Part shown: piece by piece, positions 55,054-64,000 of the stretch
How the letters are laid out: the number at the start of each line of letters is the position of its first letter
How positions within the stretch are numbered: the stretch's first letter is position 1
NCBI GenBank assembly: GCA_029851415.1
Contig: CM056741.1
Span: forward strand, 145,936,522-146,000,521
Direction of reading: 5' to 3'
Source: Eretmocerus hayati
Taxonomy: Eukaryota; Arthropoda; Insecta; Hymenoptera; Aphelinidae
Length of the DNA stretch: 64,000 nucleotides
Made by a program: the position numbers and the translations under genes
Notes under the pieces: generated by a model
The model's database searches: none
What the model saw: the letters and a program-made list of their open reading frames with translations, nothing else
What the model was told of the DNA's origin: nothing

Positions 55054-57126
55054 TGAATACATCAAAAGATGATCCGATTCCTAGGCTACAAGTCAAGAGA
55101 ACCTACAAGAAAGAGAACCAATGCACTGTACTAATCACAATTATTACGATACAGTTTTATCAAATCCCGGTTTGACATCCATGAGAAGTTTATTTCTCTA
55201 TCATGATTATTTCCAGCGTATGAGATAGTCTGTAATTCGGTGAAAGGCATTAGCACTCAAATCAATTTTGATCTCCTACGCAATCCGCATTGTTACTTAT
55301 AAATACTCTCAATTCATAGGCGTCATTATCACTCATGCTCGGCTAGATTAAAAATATTATTGCTACCTTCAGAATCTAGATCACTCTAGATTGAGTTTGT
55401 TCAAAGCGCAGATGCACCAAGAAGTATGACTGAAATCATGATATTGTTACGTATCATCCAAATTTCATAATTTTTATATTGGGAAATTTATAATCGTGTC
55501 ACTCGTTATGCTACCAGACAATTAATACTATTTATTACTCTTGCCAATGACTGATTAGCCCGTATATATGATTTAAAAAAATAGTAATAAATATATAAAA
55601 TATGTTATCCATCAAATACAGCTGGATCCAACGCGGAAAGCTGTATGTGACATCGCCAAAATATTCGTAAGATCGAACGAGTGTACCGAGAGTATTTCCG
55701 CATAATTTTCCGGATATTTTCTCCCTTTGAGTGAGCTATATAGAACGAGTCAACTTCTTTTGATCATATAGCCGAAGACATCGTATGTTCAGGTTTGGAT
55801 GATGATATTTTCACTTCGATTGGGACCGATACATTCGATTGTTCTCATATTTCATCAGCCATAGCTGTATTCCGCAGCATGGAAAAAGTACCAGAAAAAC
55901 GACCATTTATCGCTCATGCAGGAACTCAAATTTAACGGTCATACGAACCAAAATCCATTCATTGTAGTCGGTTCTACTTGACAATGATGAATGGATTAGG
56001 CCCGCAAAATGGACGAATCCGTTAGAATAATTCTAATGTGTTTCATTTTCTAGCCTCGAAGGAGTTTTGCAACCCGCATTGTCACCGATGCCTTGGAATA
56101 GGAGGTAAATGCGATTATCAATTGGTTTTTTGTTAGTCTTTCAATGCTATGTCAAGATTTATAGACCATGGTCTTGTTCGTGATTGATATTATACTGCCA
56201 TTGACAACATTTTCAAGGCACTTGAGCTTTAATGGGTCACGTTCAACTTCTTTGTAATATGTATTACCAGTTGACTCTGTTCCGATCAGATCTTTCATTT
56301 AAACGAAACCAGTAAATGAGTAATTTGGTTTACCTTTGAACTTTCCACGAGAAACGGTTACATGTCTTTTTATCCAATCATTCACAAAGGATAATCATTT
56401 GTGAAAACATTACTTCCTCGATTCAGTGGTCAGTCTCTCGTGTGGGACAGGGTTCAAGAATTCAATCATTGCCAGAAAAATATCGAGGTGAAGATTCTCT
56501 CAGATCATTAATCTCAAATAATATTCTGGGAAATGTTTAGACTCGGTCTACGTGATCAAAGTGATTATTCAGAGATACTTTTTCGAATTAAAATACTCGT
56601 AATGACTCACTACTGACGGGCTAGTTAAACTAAATTACGATTAGCATTTTTGATGGACTGCCTCTAGATTGATTTTAGGATTCTGAAACGTGTTCTTTCT
56701 GGCACAATCATACATCACGTTCGTCAGTTGAATCAATATTGGGACTGCAAACAACTTTCTGAGTAATATCGATGGATCCGCATCAGAGCGATATAAGACC
56801 TTGTCATATTTTCAAAAAACTGTTTTGGTATTTTATAGACTCTTTTTATCGCGGTTATCACTGGCCGAAAAAAATTCAGTTATGTCTTCTGAAGCAAGAG
56901 TTTATTCGCACGATGCAAAAGTAATTAAACTGAAAAGAAATCACCGCGAGAATCACCAGTAAAAACAGGCTCCAGAATACCAAAGCTATTATTCAAAAAT
57001 TTAAATGGCCAATTGGCCATACACCGTTCTGTTCCGGGGCCAGTATACAGTACCGCTCAAAATTAATGGGTCATTTATAGTCTCACCAAATCTACGATCA
57101 GTCCGAAACGCTTGGTTGTGTGAAGA
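55054..57126. other. 2-kb stretch without recognised features
   Basis: Very AT-rich. No frame of interest, no clear inverted repeat. Confidence 0.45.
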
Positions 57127-58095
57127 TTTTGAGAACAGCATCATGAAGTTGATCTTCTGAAGATCACAAAAAATCTATCGATTCATGGGTTGAAAAAATT
57201 TTCCTTCGATTCCTTTCGCACTGAAAATTGACGTGGAAAATCGAAAAATAAATTCTTGTAGCGGATCACCGGTAATTACCGGTAATTAATTATAATTTTG
57301 ATGGGAGTAACTTGATCACGAATTTCACGGGATATTGTAGATCGTTCAAACACCTACAAGTTTGTTATCGGAAGTTTTTTTTCACGACCTCTCTGGTCCG
57401 AGTCACGCGCTCCGGGCAGACAATTTTCTAATATATAGCCCCTTATGGAAATACTGGACCATGCCCCGACTCCATTCTCACAGGCGCTTATCTACTATCA
57501 AGAACCACCCCAAAAATCATGGAACCGCATGGTTTCGACGTAAAGTTGTCTGGATTTCTCGAACATGCTATCAGACTTTTGCTTGGATGTAATCAACAGT
57601 TGCTTTTATAACTGTAGCTCCAAAAACCCACTCAATTCTAGGCCAGTCTGTCTAGGTCTCATTTAGGGAGGAATCTGATAGCATATTCGAAAAATGCAGA
57701 CAATTCCACGTCGAAATCATGCAGTTCAATAATTTTTGGAGTGGTTCTTGATGGTAGAAGAGCACCTGAGCAAGCGAAGTCGGAGCGTGGTCCAGTATCT
57801 CCATAAGGGGCTATGTATTAGAAAGTTTTCCTCCCGGAGCTCGTGACTCGGACCAGATAGCTCGTAGAAAAAAACTTCCAACGACAAACTCGAAAGCTTT
57901 TTAACGATCTACAACATTCTGTTGGAATTTTTGTGATCAAGTTACTTCCATCAAAATTCCAAGCAATCCACTGGAAGAATTTCTTCTTCGATTTTCCACG
58001 TCAATTTTCAGTGGGAGGAAAATTTTTTGTACTCATAAATCGATAGGTTTTTTCCTGTGATCTTCAGAATGCTTGCTGGTTCTATTCTCAAATTA
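57127..58095. mobile_element. Long palindromic element related to family D
   Basis: Arms at 57,127-57,580 and about 57,665-58,095 mirror each other: TTCTGAAGATCACA, ATCTATCGATT, TTGACGTGGAAAATCGAA, GATCGTT, CCCCTTATGGA, GGACCATG/GGTCC, TTCGACGTAAAGTTGTCTG. The phrase CATGGTTTCGACGTAAA-TTGT is close to the arm sequence CATGGTTTCAACGTAAAATTGT of the copy at 61.6-63.4 kb, suggesting a common ancestor. Arms are about 85 percent identical. Non-coding. Confidence 0.7.
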
Positions 58096-58503
58096 TATCA
58101 AATTTGAGCGCGCACCAACAATTTCAATGCCACAATTTACGCACTGGATAGAGAAATCAGTCTCCATCAACTTGGAATATTGACAAGCAACCGCTATTGA
58201 CTATTGATCCTTGTGCAAGCCGCTCGTCGGTACATCGAGACTTTCAAGACCGAAGAGTAATTTAACCCAGATGAGTATCCAAGTATCATCAAGCTGCGGC
58301 TCCCATATTTTTGGTCAAACTCGATCCCAAATTTATGAAAGTGCATTTTGCCAAGCATTCTGCTTGTAATGTACGATTTTTCTATGGTCACCATACTCGT
58401 TATTCGAAAAAGATGATTAAAATTGACTCAAATCCCAAACACTCCTCCCCCCTCCCCCCAACCTGATTGTGATGTGATTCTTTCCGAAATTTCATTTTTG
58501 CAG
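58096..58503. other. Possible intron upstream of an exon
   Basis: Ends in a C/T-rich tract (about 58,440-58,462) and a consensus TTCATTTTTGCAG acceptor. Upstream exons of the gene were not found. Confidence 0.35.
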
Positions 58504-58723
58504 ATTCCTAATCCCAGTGACGGGCTTCGTCGTCACCTGCCGTCACCAGTACTCCTGGCACGGACCTAATAACCTCATACTGATGACCCCTCCGAGCTGC
58601 CGCAGAATCTTACGAGTTGCCATCGACTGTAATCCAGATAAATTTTGCGCCAAGCCCTCATTCTTGCCTAACGTGAGGTTCGAGGTCTACGACACACAAG
58701 TTTTGTTCAATTTCACGCCTTGA
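58504..58723 (+). CDS. Probable terminal exon, cysteine-bearing protein of unknown function (partial)
   Basis: After an acceptor TTTTTGCAG (58,495-58,503) a frame runs 72 codons, from 58,505 to TGA at 58,721-58,723. It is distinctly more GC-rich than its surroundings and uses codons unlike the nearby AT-rich DNA. The peptide has four regularly placed Cys, a PPSC and an AIDC.PD motif, and an Asn-Phe-Thr glycosylation sequon near its end, suggesting a secreted or extracellular domain. No convincing exon was recognised within the 1.3 kb upstream, where a palindromic element lies. I do not recognise the family. A chance frame cannot be excluded. Confidence 0.4.
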
Positions 58724-59340
58724 TCACTCGCCGATGTTTACCCCAAGTGACAACTCAAATGCACAGTATTTTTCGTCTTGAATCGGAGGTGCTGTCAATC
58801 CCAATCTGTAAAAACTACATGGGAAACTGGTCCCTGGAACAGATTTAATCTGTTAATTCTCGGATGCAGTTTATTTGCTAAATCTACAATTTGAATCTGT
58901 AAATTTTACAAATTCAAACTATTAACTGACAGCTTTCCAAGTTGATAAAATGGCAATTTTCTCGGCTAAAAAAAGTTTCAATCAGCTCATCGGGTACTAT
59001 ACACACTCAGGATTCATTGAAATATTCGAAAAATCGTATCCATATTTTGATCTAGTGCGTGATTGGAACCGTACCGTCGATCATTGGGTGAGCAATCATG
59101 ACTCACTCTGTTTACCAAATGATATTATATTCGTGAATCGGCATTGGAGGACTAATTTGATTTCTCAATGAATCTCAAATTTAAGACCCATTTTTGGAGA
59201 AATTAATGATCGGGTTTGACCGTGGAGGTGTTAGTTAATGAAAAACTATGTTTATCTGTATTGACAAAAGCCAGACGTTATGTCTGGTCTCCAGCACAAG
59301 GTCGCTTGAAAAATACCATGACGATCTAAAGAATAACAAA
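58724..59340. other. Mostly non-coding; one small ATG frame
   Basis: An ATG frame at 58,950-59,171 encodes 73 residues of protein-like composition with three Trp, preceded by a stop-free short leader. It has no recognised domain. The short palindrome CCAGACGTTATGTCTGG lies at about 59,270. Confidence 0.3.
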
Positions 59341-59395
59341 ATCTAAGCCTGATGAGGTCCACGAAACTTTGTGGACGAAACGTCGTAATAAAATA
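59341..59395 (+). ncRNA. Hammerhead-ribozyme-like motif
   Basis: CTGATGA (59,349-59,355), one extra G, a perfect 6-bp stem GTCCAC/GTGGAC (59,357-59,362 with 59,371-59,376) closed by an 8-base loop, then GAAAC (59,377-59,381) followed by GTCGTAATAA. This is the hammerhead core order: CUGAUGA, stem II, GAAA, stem III start. The palindromic ACGT after GAA and the short stem III recall the minimal or dimeric hammerheads reported in Penelope-like elements. Deviations: the additional G before stem II, and no good stem I with the upstream sequence. Active state unproven. An 18-base segment recurs at 26,253-26,270. Confidence 0.55.
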
Positions 59396-60702
59396 TCTAT
59401 CACGAAATTTTGGGAATTGATTCAATGCCCCACCGTCCTTCAAGATCGACAAGACACCAACTTTAATAAGATGTGTAAAGTTCCGATGGTTAAAAACTGA
59501 AATCAGGAAAGTACTGTTGGTCCCTTGCAGGCATCGATTTCTAATTGAAGGCATCTTTTCACCTTGTATCGATAAGAGTTATCGTGAAACAGGTGTAGCC
59601 GCAAGTCAGCAAGGGAAAACAACGTGCCGGAGCTGAATATTTTTTAATTTGTCGGGCTAGCAGTTGATAAGATCCAGCTGCTTTCAGCGCTATCTTGAGA
59701 TCGAAACATTTTAACTTATTGTAAACAATTCATTCACCGGACCACTCTTAGTAAATAGCGATGCAGCCATACGCGCCGGGACTTTTTCTACAAATTGAAA
59801 AAAAAATTTCTTTGAGATGGGGACAAAATTGAGCGAATATCGTTGCGGCAAGAATCGCACTGGTTTCGAAAATCGGCAGAAATCGAAGTGGACATTTTTG
59901 CTCTGTTATACTCGCTCAATTTTGCGTCAATCAGCGTGCATTGTTTCGTTCAATATGCAGAAGAGCTCCCCGAACGTGGGGCTGTATCGCTATCCACTCG
60001 GAGATGTTCGCCTGATTAACTATTTACAATAAACTAATAGTTTGACCTCAAAATGCCGTTCCCGCTGTTATTGAAAGCAGCGGAGCACTCTCAAGTGGTC
60101 AATACTCCGAATTAGAAAAAAATCCTCAAATTCTTGCGTTGGGAGTTCATGGTTAGATATTTGAATCAATTAAAACCCGTATACGTATGGCACTATGCAT
60201 AGCTATGCATAACGTAGACCATGCATAGGCCGTGTATAATACTGTGCAAAAGCTATGTATAGTCCATGCAAACTTTATGCATAGCTACGCAGTCCTTTCC
60301 CACCTGGGGGTTTCACGGGGGGTTTCAGGAGAAAAGCATTAAACGCACCTTGAAACACTGTCACAATCATAGTCTCGGTCATGTCGAAGTCAAATCTCGC
60401 TAGAAATGTATCTGGCAAGCCGCAGAATACTTTCATGACTCAACAAGCAGTTTATCGAAAAGTCAATTTTTCAAAATTTAAGTAACTTACATTTTGAATT
60501 TATTGTATAACAATGATATGGAGCATTCATCTCTTACCATATTTCTCCCAAGATAAGATGTATCTCACCATTTTTTGGCCTTGCTGAGGTGTCTGATATT
60601 CAGAGACGGGCTTATTTTTTGAGGATGTCCTATAATTCTGGTGATGCCCCAAAAGACGGACGATTGTCACCAACAAAAATCAAATTCCACTTCGACTTAC
60701 CA
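59396..60702. other. Non-coding, nothing recognised
   Basis: Contains repeated ATGCATAG / CTATGCAT words at about 60,190-60,295, a small low-complexity patch. No gene recognised. Confidence 0.4.
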
Positions 60703-60854
60703 GGGGAGAACAAGATATCCAGATCACCGAAATCGTCCAAATTTTTTGTACAGTTTTGTATCACCCAGTATATGAAGGATCTTAGAGGAACTCCGTCAAA
60801 TGAGCCTTCTGTTGAGAGCTACAGCCGAAAACATTAACATTGCTAGTATATCTA

Positions 60855-61645
60855 AGGTTAGTGTGCCTAATATGCCCCCATTCCCTAATATGCCCCCACT
60901 CAAGTTCTCGAATGTACAAACCCGCAGACCTTGCCCCGCATTTTTTTCATATTTGGTACGTTAAAATATGAAAAAATAAATGTTTTGGACCGATCCTAGA
61001 TAACCCGTGCCTTTCTTAGAACAGAAAAACTGATTTCGCTACTTCCGACTTCTTTTTTGTTATTCACTAAAAGTTATGCCAAACAAAATTGATGGAATCA
61101 ATTTCAACGCGTTTTAACTCATTCTTTTTGTCTTTGTCTCAACTTCAAAATGCTCTTTTCAGAATTGCAAAATTCAATTTCTAACCGATTCTACGCTCAC
61201 ATTACTCAAAAAAGGCCAGTGTTCCTAATATGCCCCATGTTTTTTTTCAAACTCGTTGTTCACTCCATCAGAACACATCAATCTAACTATAAAAATTCAC
61301 AAGAGGGTAAAAAAAGCTGAAAAATAAGCTAAAGTACATCTCATTTGGGGGTCTGGGAGCCGAGATATCCTGATTTTACGAAAAACCCGTATAATCTCAT
61401 GGAAATAGGCCTCTTTTCCACGTGGGGGCATATTAGGAACACACTGTCAGAAATTCGCAAAAAATCAATTCTTGCAAAAATTGAGATAGCTCAGCTCCGA
61501 TTCATTGATATCATACTTACTTCAACTCATTTCAAAGGTCTCGAAACAAGCTTCAGAATGAGCTAAAGTACGTTGGAAAATATTGAGTTGAGCCAAAACT
61601 ATGACCAAGACAAAAGTAGTGGGGGCATATTAGGCACACTTACCT
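60855..61645. mobile_element. TA-flanked element, family B subtype with CTAATATGCCCCC box
   Basis: A 791-bp element with TA at 60,853-60,854 and 61,646-61,647. Ends AGGTTAGTGTGCCTAATATG and (complement) AGGTAAGTGTGCCTAATATG. The box CCTAATATGCCCCC recurs at least five times, in both orientations (twice at the left end, about 61,222, about 61,430, and the right end). Internal blocks, such as the GAATGAGCTAAAGTACGTTGG stretch (part shown), match family B. It is a distinct subfamily whose box changed in parallel at all positions. No transposase. Confidence 0.8.
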
Positions 61646-61652
61646 TATATAT

Positions 61653-63433
61653 GATAAATTCCACGCCAAAGCGACCTACGGAAAGGGGTCATCTCTCAGA
61701 TTCTTTTTTAACCTTTTTCATTCGATTCTATGGCCCAAAATAGGAACTTCGGACCACCTATGGGGCCCAAAAAAAATTTCTCCTCTCCATTACACGCACA
61801 TCCGTCAACAGACCGAAAATTTATCGTGTAAAAATCGATGCTCTTTTATTCACGAAAATGGGAATATTTCTAGTTTTTGAATAGCTGTCGATTTGCGGAT
61901 TGCGGCATCTGAAAGGGCATCGAAGAACCTATCGAAAACGTTGTCGAAAATTCCTTCTCTGTGATTTGGGGGCCTCCTGGAGGAAAAAGAGTGTTTTTCA
62001 CTAAAATGTTGATTTCTCAAAAACCCATTTTTTTTATTTCTTTAAAATCATATATTTGACGTAAAATTTTGCGTTCTTTCGAAAAAAATGGGTTTCAGAG
62101 AAGTTTGGGATGATCCAAGTGACTTATGAGCCATTTTTTGAAAATTCGATTTTTCGGGTTTCAGAAAAAGGCGATTTTCTGCGCATGCGCACAAACGTAG
62201 ACTTTCGGGACCACTTTCAATAGAAAGCTGACAAAATTTCCTATAAAATGACTACCCGCAAAGTTGAAATTCATACACTGAAACGGGATCTGCCAGGATT
62301 AATCATGTCGAATCAAAATCACATGAAAATTCAGTCCATTAACGCCTTTGTGGCGCCTGCTGAGATGACACATTTACGAGATCTTCTCGGGACTCAATTT
62401 TGAGTCCGAAATTGCCCTAAAAAAAATTCGGGCCACATGGTTTCAACGTAAAATTGTATGAACTTTCAAAATATGCGATGAAAAACCCCGTTTGAGGCGA
62501 ACCCGAGGTGCTACATTCAATTTTTCGCAATTTTGAATGTAAAATATCGTATTTTCTGGAAAAAAGTTGAATGTAGCACCTCGGGTTCGCCTCAAACGGG
62601 GTTTTTCATCGCATATTTTGAAAGTTCACACAATTTTACGTTGAAACCATGTGGTCCGAATTTTTTTCAGGTCAATTTCGTACTCAAAATTGAGTCCCGA
62701 GAAGATCTCGTGAATGTGGCATCTCAGCAGGCGCCACGAAGGCGTTAATGGACTGAATTTTCATGTGATTTTGATTCGACATGATTAATCCTTGCAGATC
62801 GCGTTTCAGTGCATGAATTTCAACTTTGCGGGTAGTCATTTTATAGGAAATTTTGTCAGCTTTCTATTGAAAGTGGTCCCGAAAGTCTACGTTTGTGCGC
62901 ATGAGCAGAAAATCGCCTTTTTCTGAAACCCGAAAAATCGAATTTTCAAAAAATGGCTCATAAGTCACTTAGATCATCCCAAACTCCTCTGAAACCCATT
63001 ATTTCGAAAGAACGCAAAATTTTACGTCAAATTTATGATTTTAAAGAAATAAAAAAAATGGGTTTTTGAGAAATCAACATTTTAGTGAAAAACACTCTTT
63101 TTCCTCCAGGAGGCCCCCAAATCACAGAGAAGGAATTTCCGACAACGTTTTCGATAGGTTTTTTGATGCCCTTTCAGATGCCGCAACCCGCAAATCGACA
63201 GCTATTCAAAAACTCGAAATATTCCCATTTTCGTGAATAAAAGAGCATCGATTCTTACACGATAAATTTTCGGTCTGTTGACGGATGTGCGTGCAATGGA
63301 GAGGAGACACTTTTTTTGAGCCCCATAGGTGGTCCAAAGTCCCTATTTTGGGCCATAGAATCGAATGAAAAAGGTTAAAAAAGAATCTGAGAGATGACCC
63401 CTTTTCGTAGGTCGCTTTGGCGTGGAATTCATC
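61653..63433. mobile_element. 1.78-kb near-perfect palindrome, family D copy 1
   Basis: Arms of 868 bp (61,653-62,520 and 62,567-63,433) are about 97 percent identical by eye, with a 46-base centre. Ends are GATRAATTCCACGCC, and ATAT flanks both sides (61,649-61,652 and 63,434-63,437), consistent with a 4-bp target duplication. No protein is encoded; a transcript through it would be a perfect long hairpin. The high identity points to recent insertion or arm homogenisation. Confidence 0.85.
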
Positions 63434-63613
63434 ATATGTAACTTTCCAACATGGGCCTATGTGAGTAATGATAATAATCTCAGTGGCTGTATCTTTGGAC
63501 AGGAGACCCATTTGACGGAGTTACTTAGGATTCTTCATATTCTATAGGTGGTATGAGACTGTGAAAAAAGTTTGGACATCAAGATTGGTGATCCGGACAC
63601 CCGCCCCCCCCCC

Positions 63614-64000
63614 ATTTATTTGAATCAGAAAATCCGTATAATGCATAGACTTGCGATTGCTGCATATCTGTGAATCGATTTACCTATAGGATAATGTCAA
63701 TTCTGGAACACGCAAACTCATTTCAGAGGATGGCTTATACATATATCTGATGAGTGGCTTATTATATTTAAAGGAGAGCATATAGCTTATGCCTGATCCT
63801 TGATGAGGGTGTTTTATTTTCGGTAGTGTCTTATTTCAAAGGAGTGTCTTATTCTTAGCTAAATACGGTATTTGTTCGAATTTTTATATGTAAGTTCATT
63901 TGCGCAGCTTTGCTCTTCAGGCGCGGAAAAAATATTAGGATCACTCAATATATTGATTGTCACTCGATCGTTGTCTTGGATTGTCATGAGTTAGTAGTCC
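63614..64000. other. Right edge of window, nothing recognised
   Basis: AT-rich DNA after a C-rich run. No gene. Confidence 0.4.

Larger units (their letters stand above)
60703..63613. mobile_element. Family C copy 2, split by two nested insertions
   Basis: The left arm of family C (60,703-60,852: GATCACC..TCGTCCAAATTTTT, ATGAAGGATCTTAGAGGAAC, TCCGTCAAATG) and the right arm (63,438-63,613: CATTTGACGGAGTTACTTAG, GATTGGTGATCC) belong together. Between them sit family B (60,855-61,645) and family D (61,653-63,433). With these removed, the centre resembles that of the intact copy at 44 kb. Confidence 0.7.

Overview
The window reads as AT-rich nuclear DNA of an arthropod, most likely an insect. 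Only three convincing host genes occupy 64 kb. Coding sequence sits behind consensus splice signals, a poly-glutamine region is present, and most of the rest is transposon-derived. Nothing in the sequence identifies the species, and nothing prokaryotic is present. Every coordinate and boundary was read by eye, without alignment or database searches.

Layout: (1) 1.2-5.7 kb holds two tandem minus-strand genes for BTB/POZ-BACK proteins of the SPOP type without a MATH domain. They are followed upstream by a GC-rich candidate promoter near 7 kb. (2) 8.6-29.6 kb is a graveyard of non-autonomous DNA transposons: a TA-flanked 1.2-kb element (family A), several copies of a TA-flanked family of about 0.96 kb (family B), foldback or MITE-like inverted repeats, and a 2.1-kb inverted duplication. 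(3) 30,085-36,552 is a complete, apparently young Ty3/gypsy-type LTR retrotransposon on the minus strand. Its gag and pol are intact, the LTRs differ at one base by eye, the primer-binding site resembles the tRNA-Trp type, Gag has a CHCC knuckle (the CsRn1/Kabuki clade), and a GGGAAAC heptamer at the gag/pol junction looks like a -1 frameshift site. (4) 36.6-43.4 kb holds a palindromic repeat, a 4.8-kb inverted repeat carrying a 23-bp minisatellite in both arms, and a GGGATA-type minisatellite. (5) 46.0-47.1 kb is a minus-strand gene for a secreted, Gln/Glu-rich coiled-coil protein of unknown function. (6) 49-64 kb is mostly nested palindromic elements, plus a probable terminal exon at 58.5 kb and a hammerhead-ribozyme-like motif at 59.35 kb. 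An 18-base part of that motif recurs at 26.25 kb on the other strand.

The host genes show no sign of working together apart from the BTB pair, which looks like a tandem duplication. The most informative signals are in the mobile DNA: a palindrome whose empty site is preserved in the opposite arm of an inverted repeat, a three-layer nested insertion at 60.7-63.6 kb, the frameshift signal and repeat-bearing Pol tail of the retrotransposon, and the hammerhead-like motif. No autonomous DNA transposase, CRISPR array or rRNA/tRNA gene was recognised.
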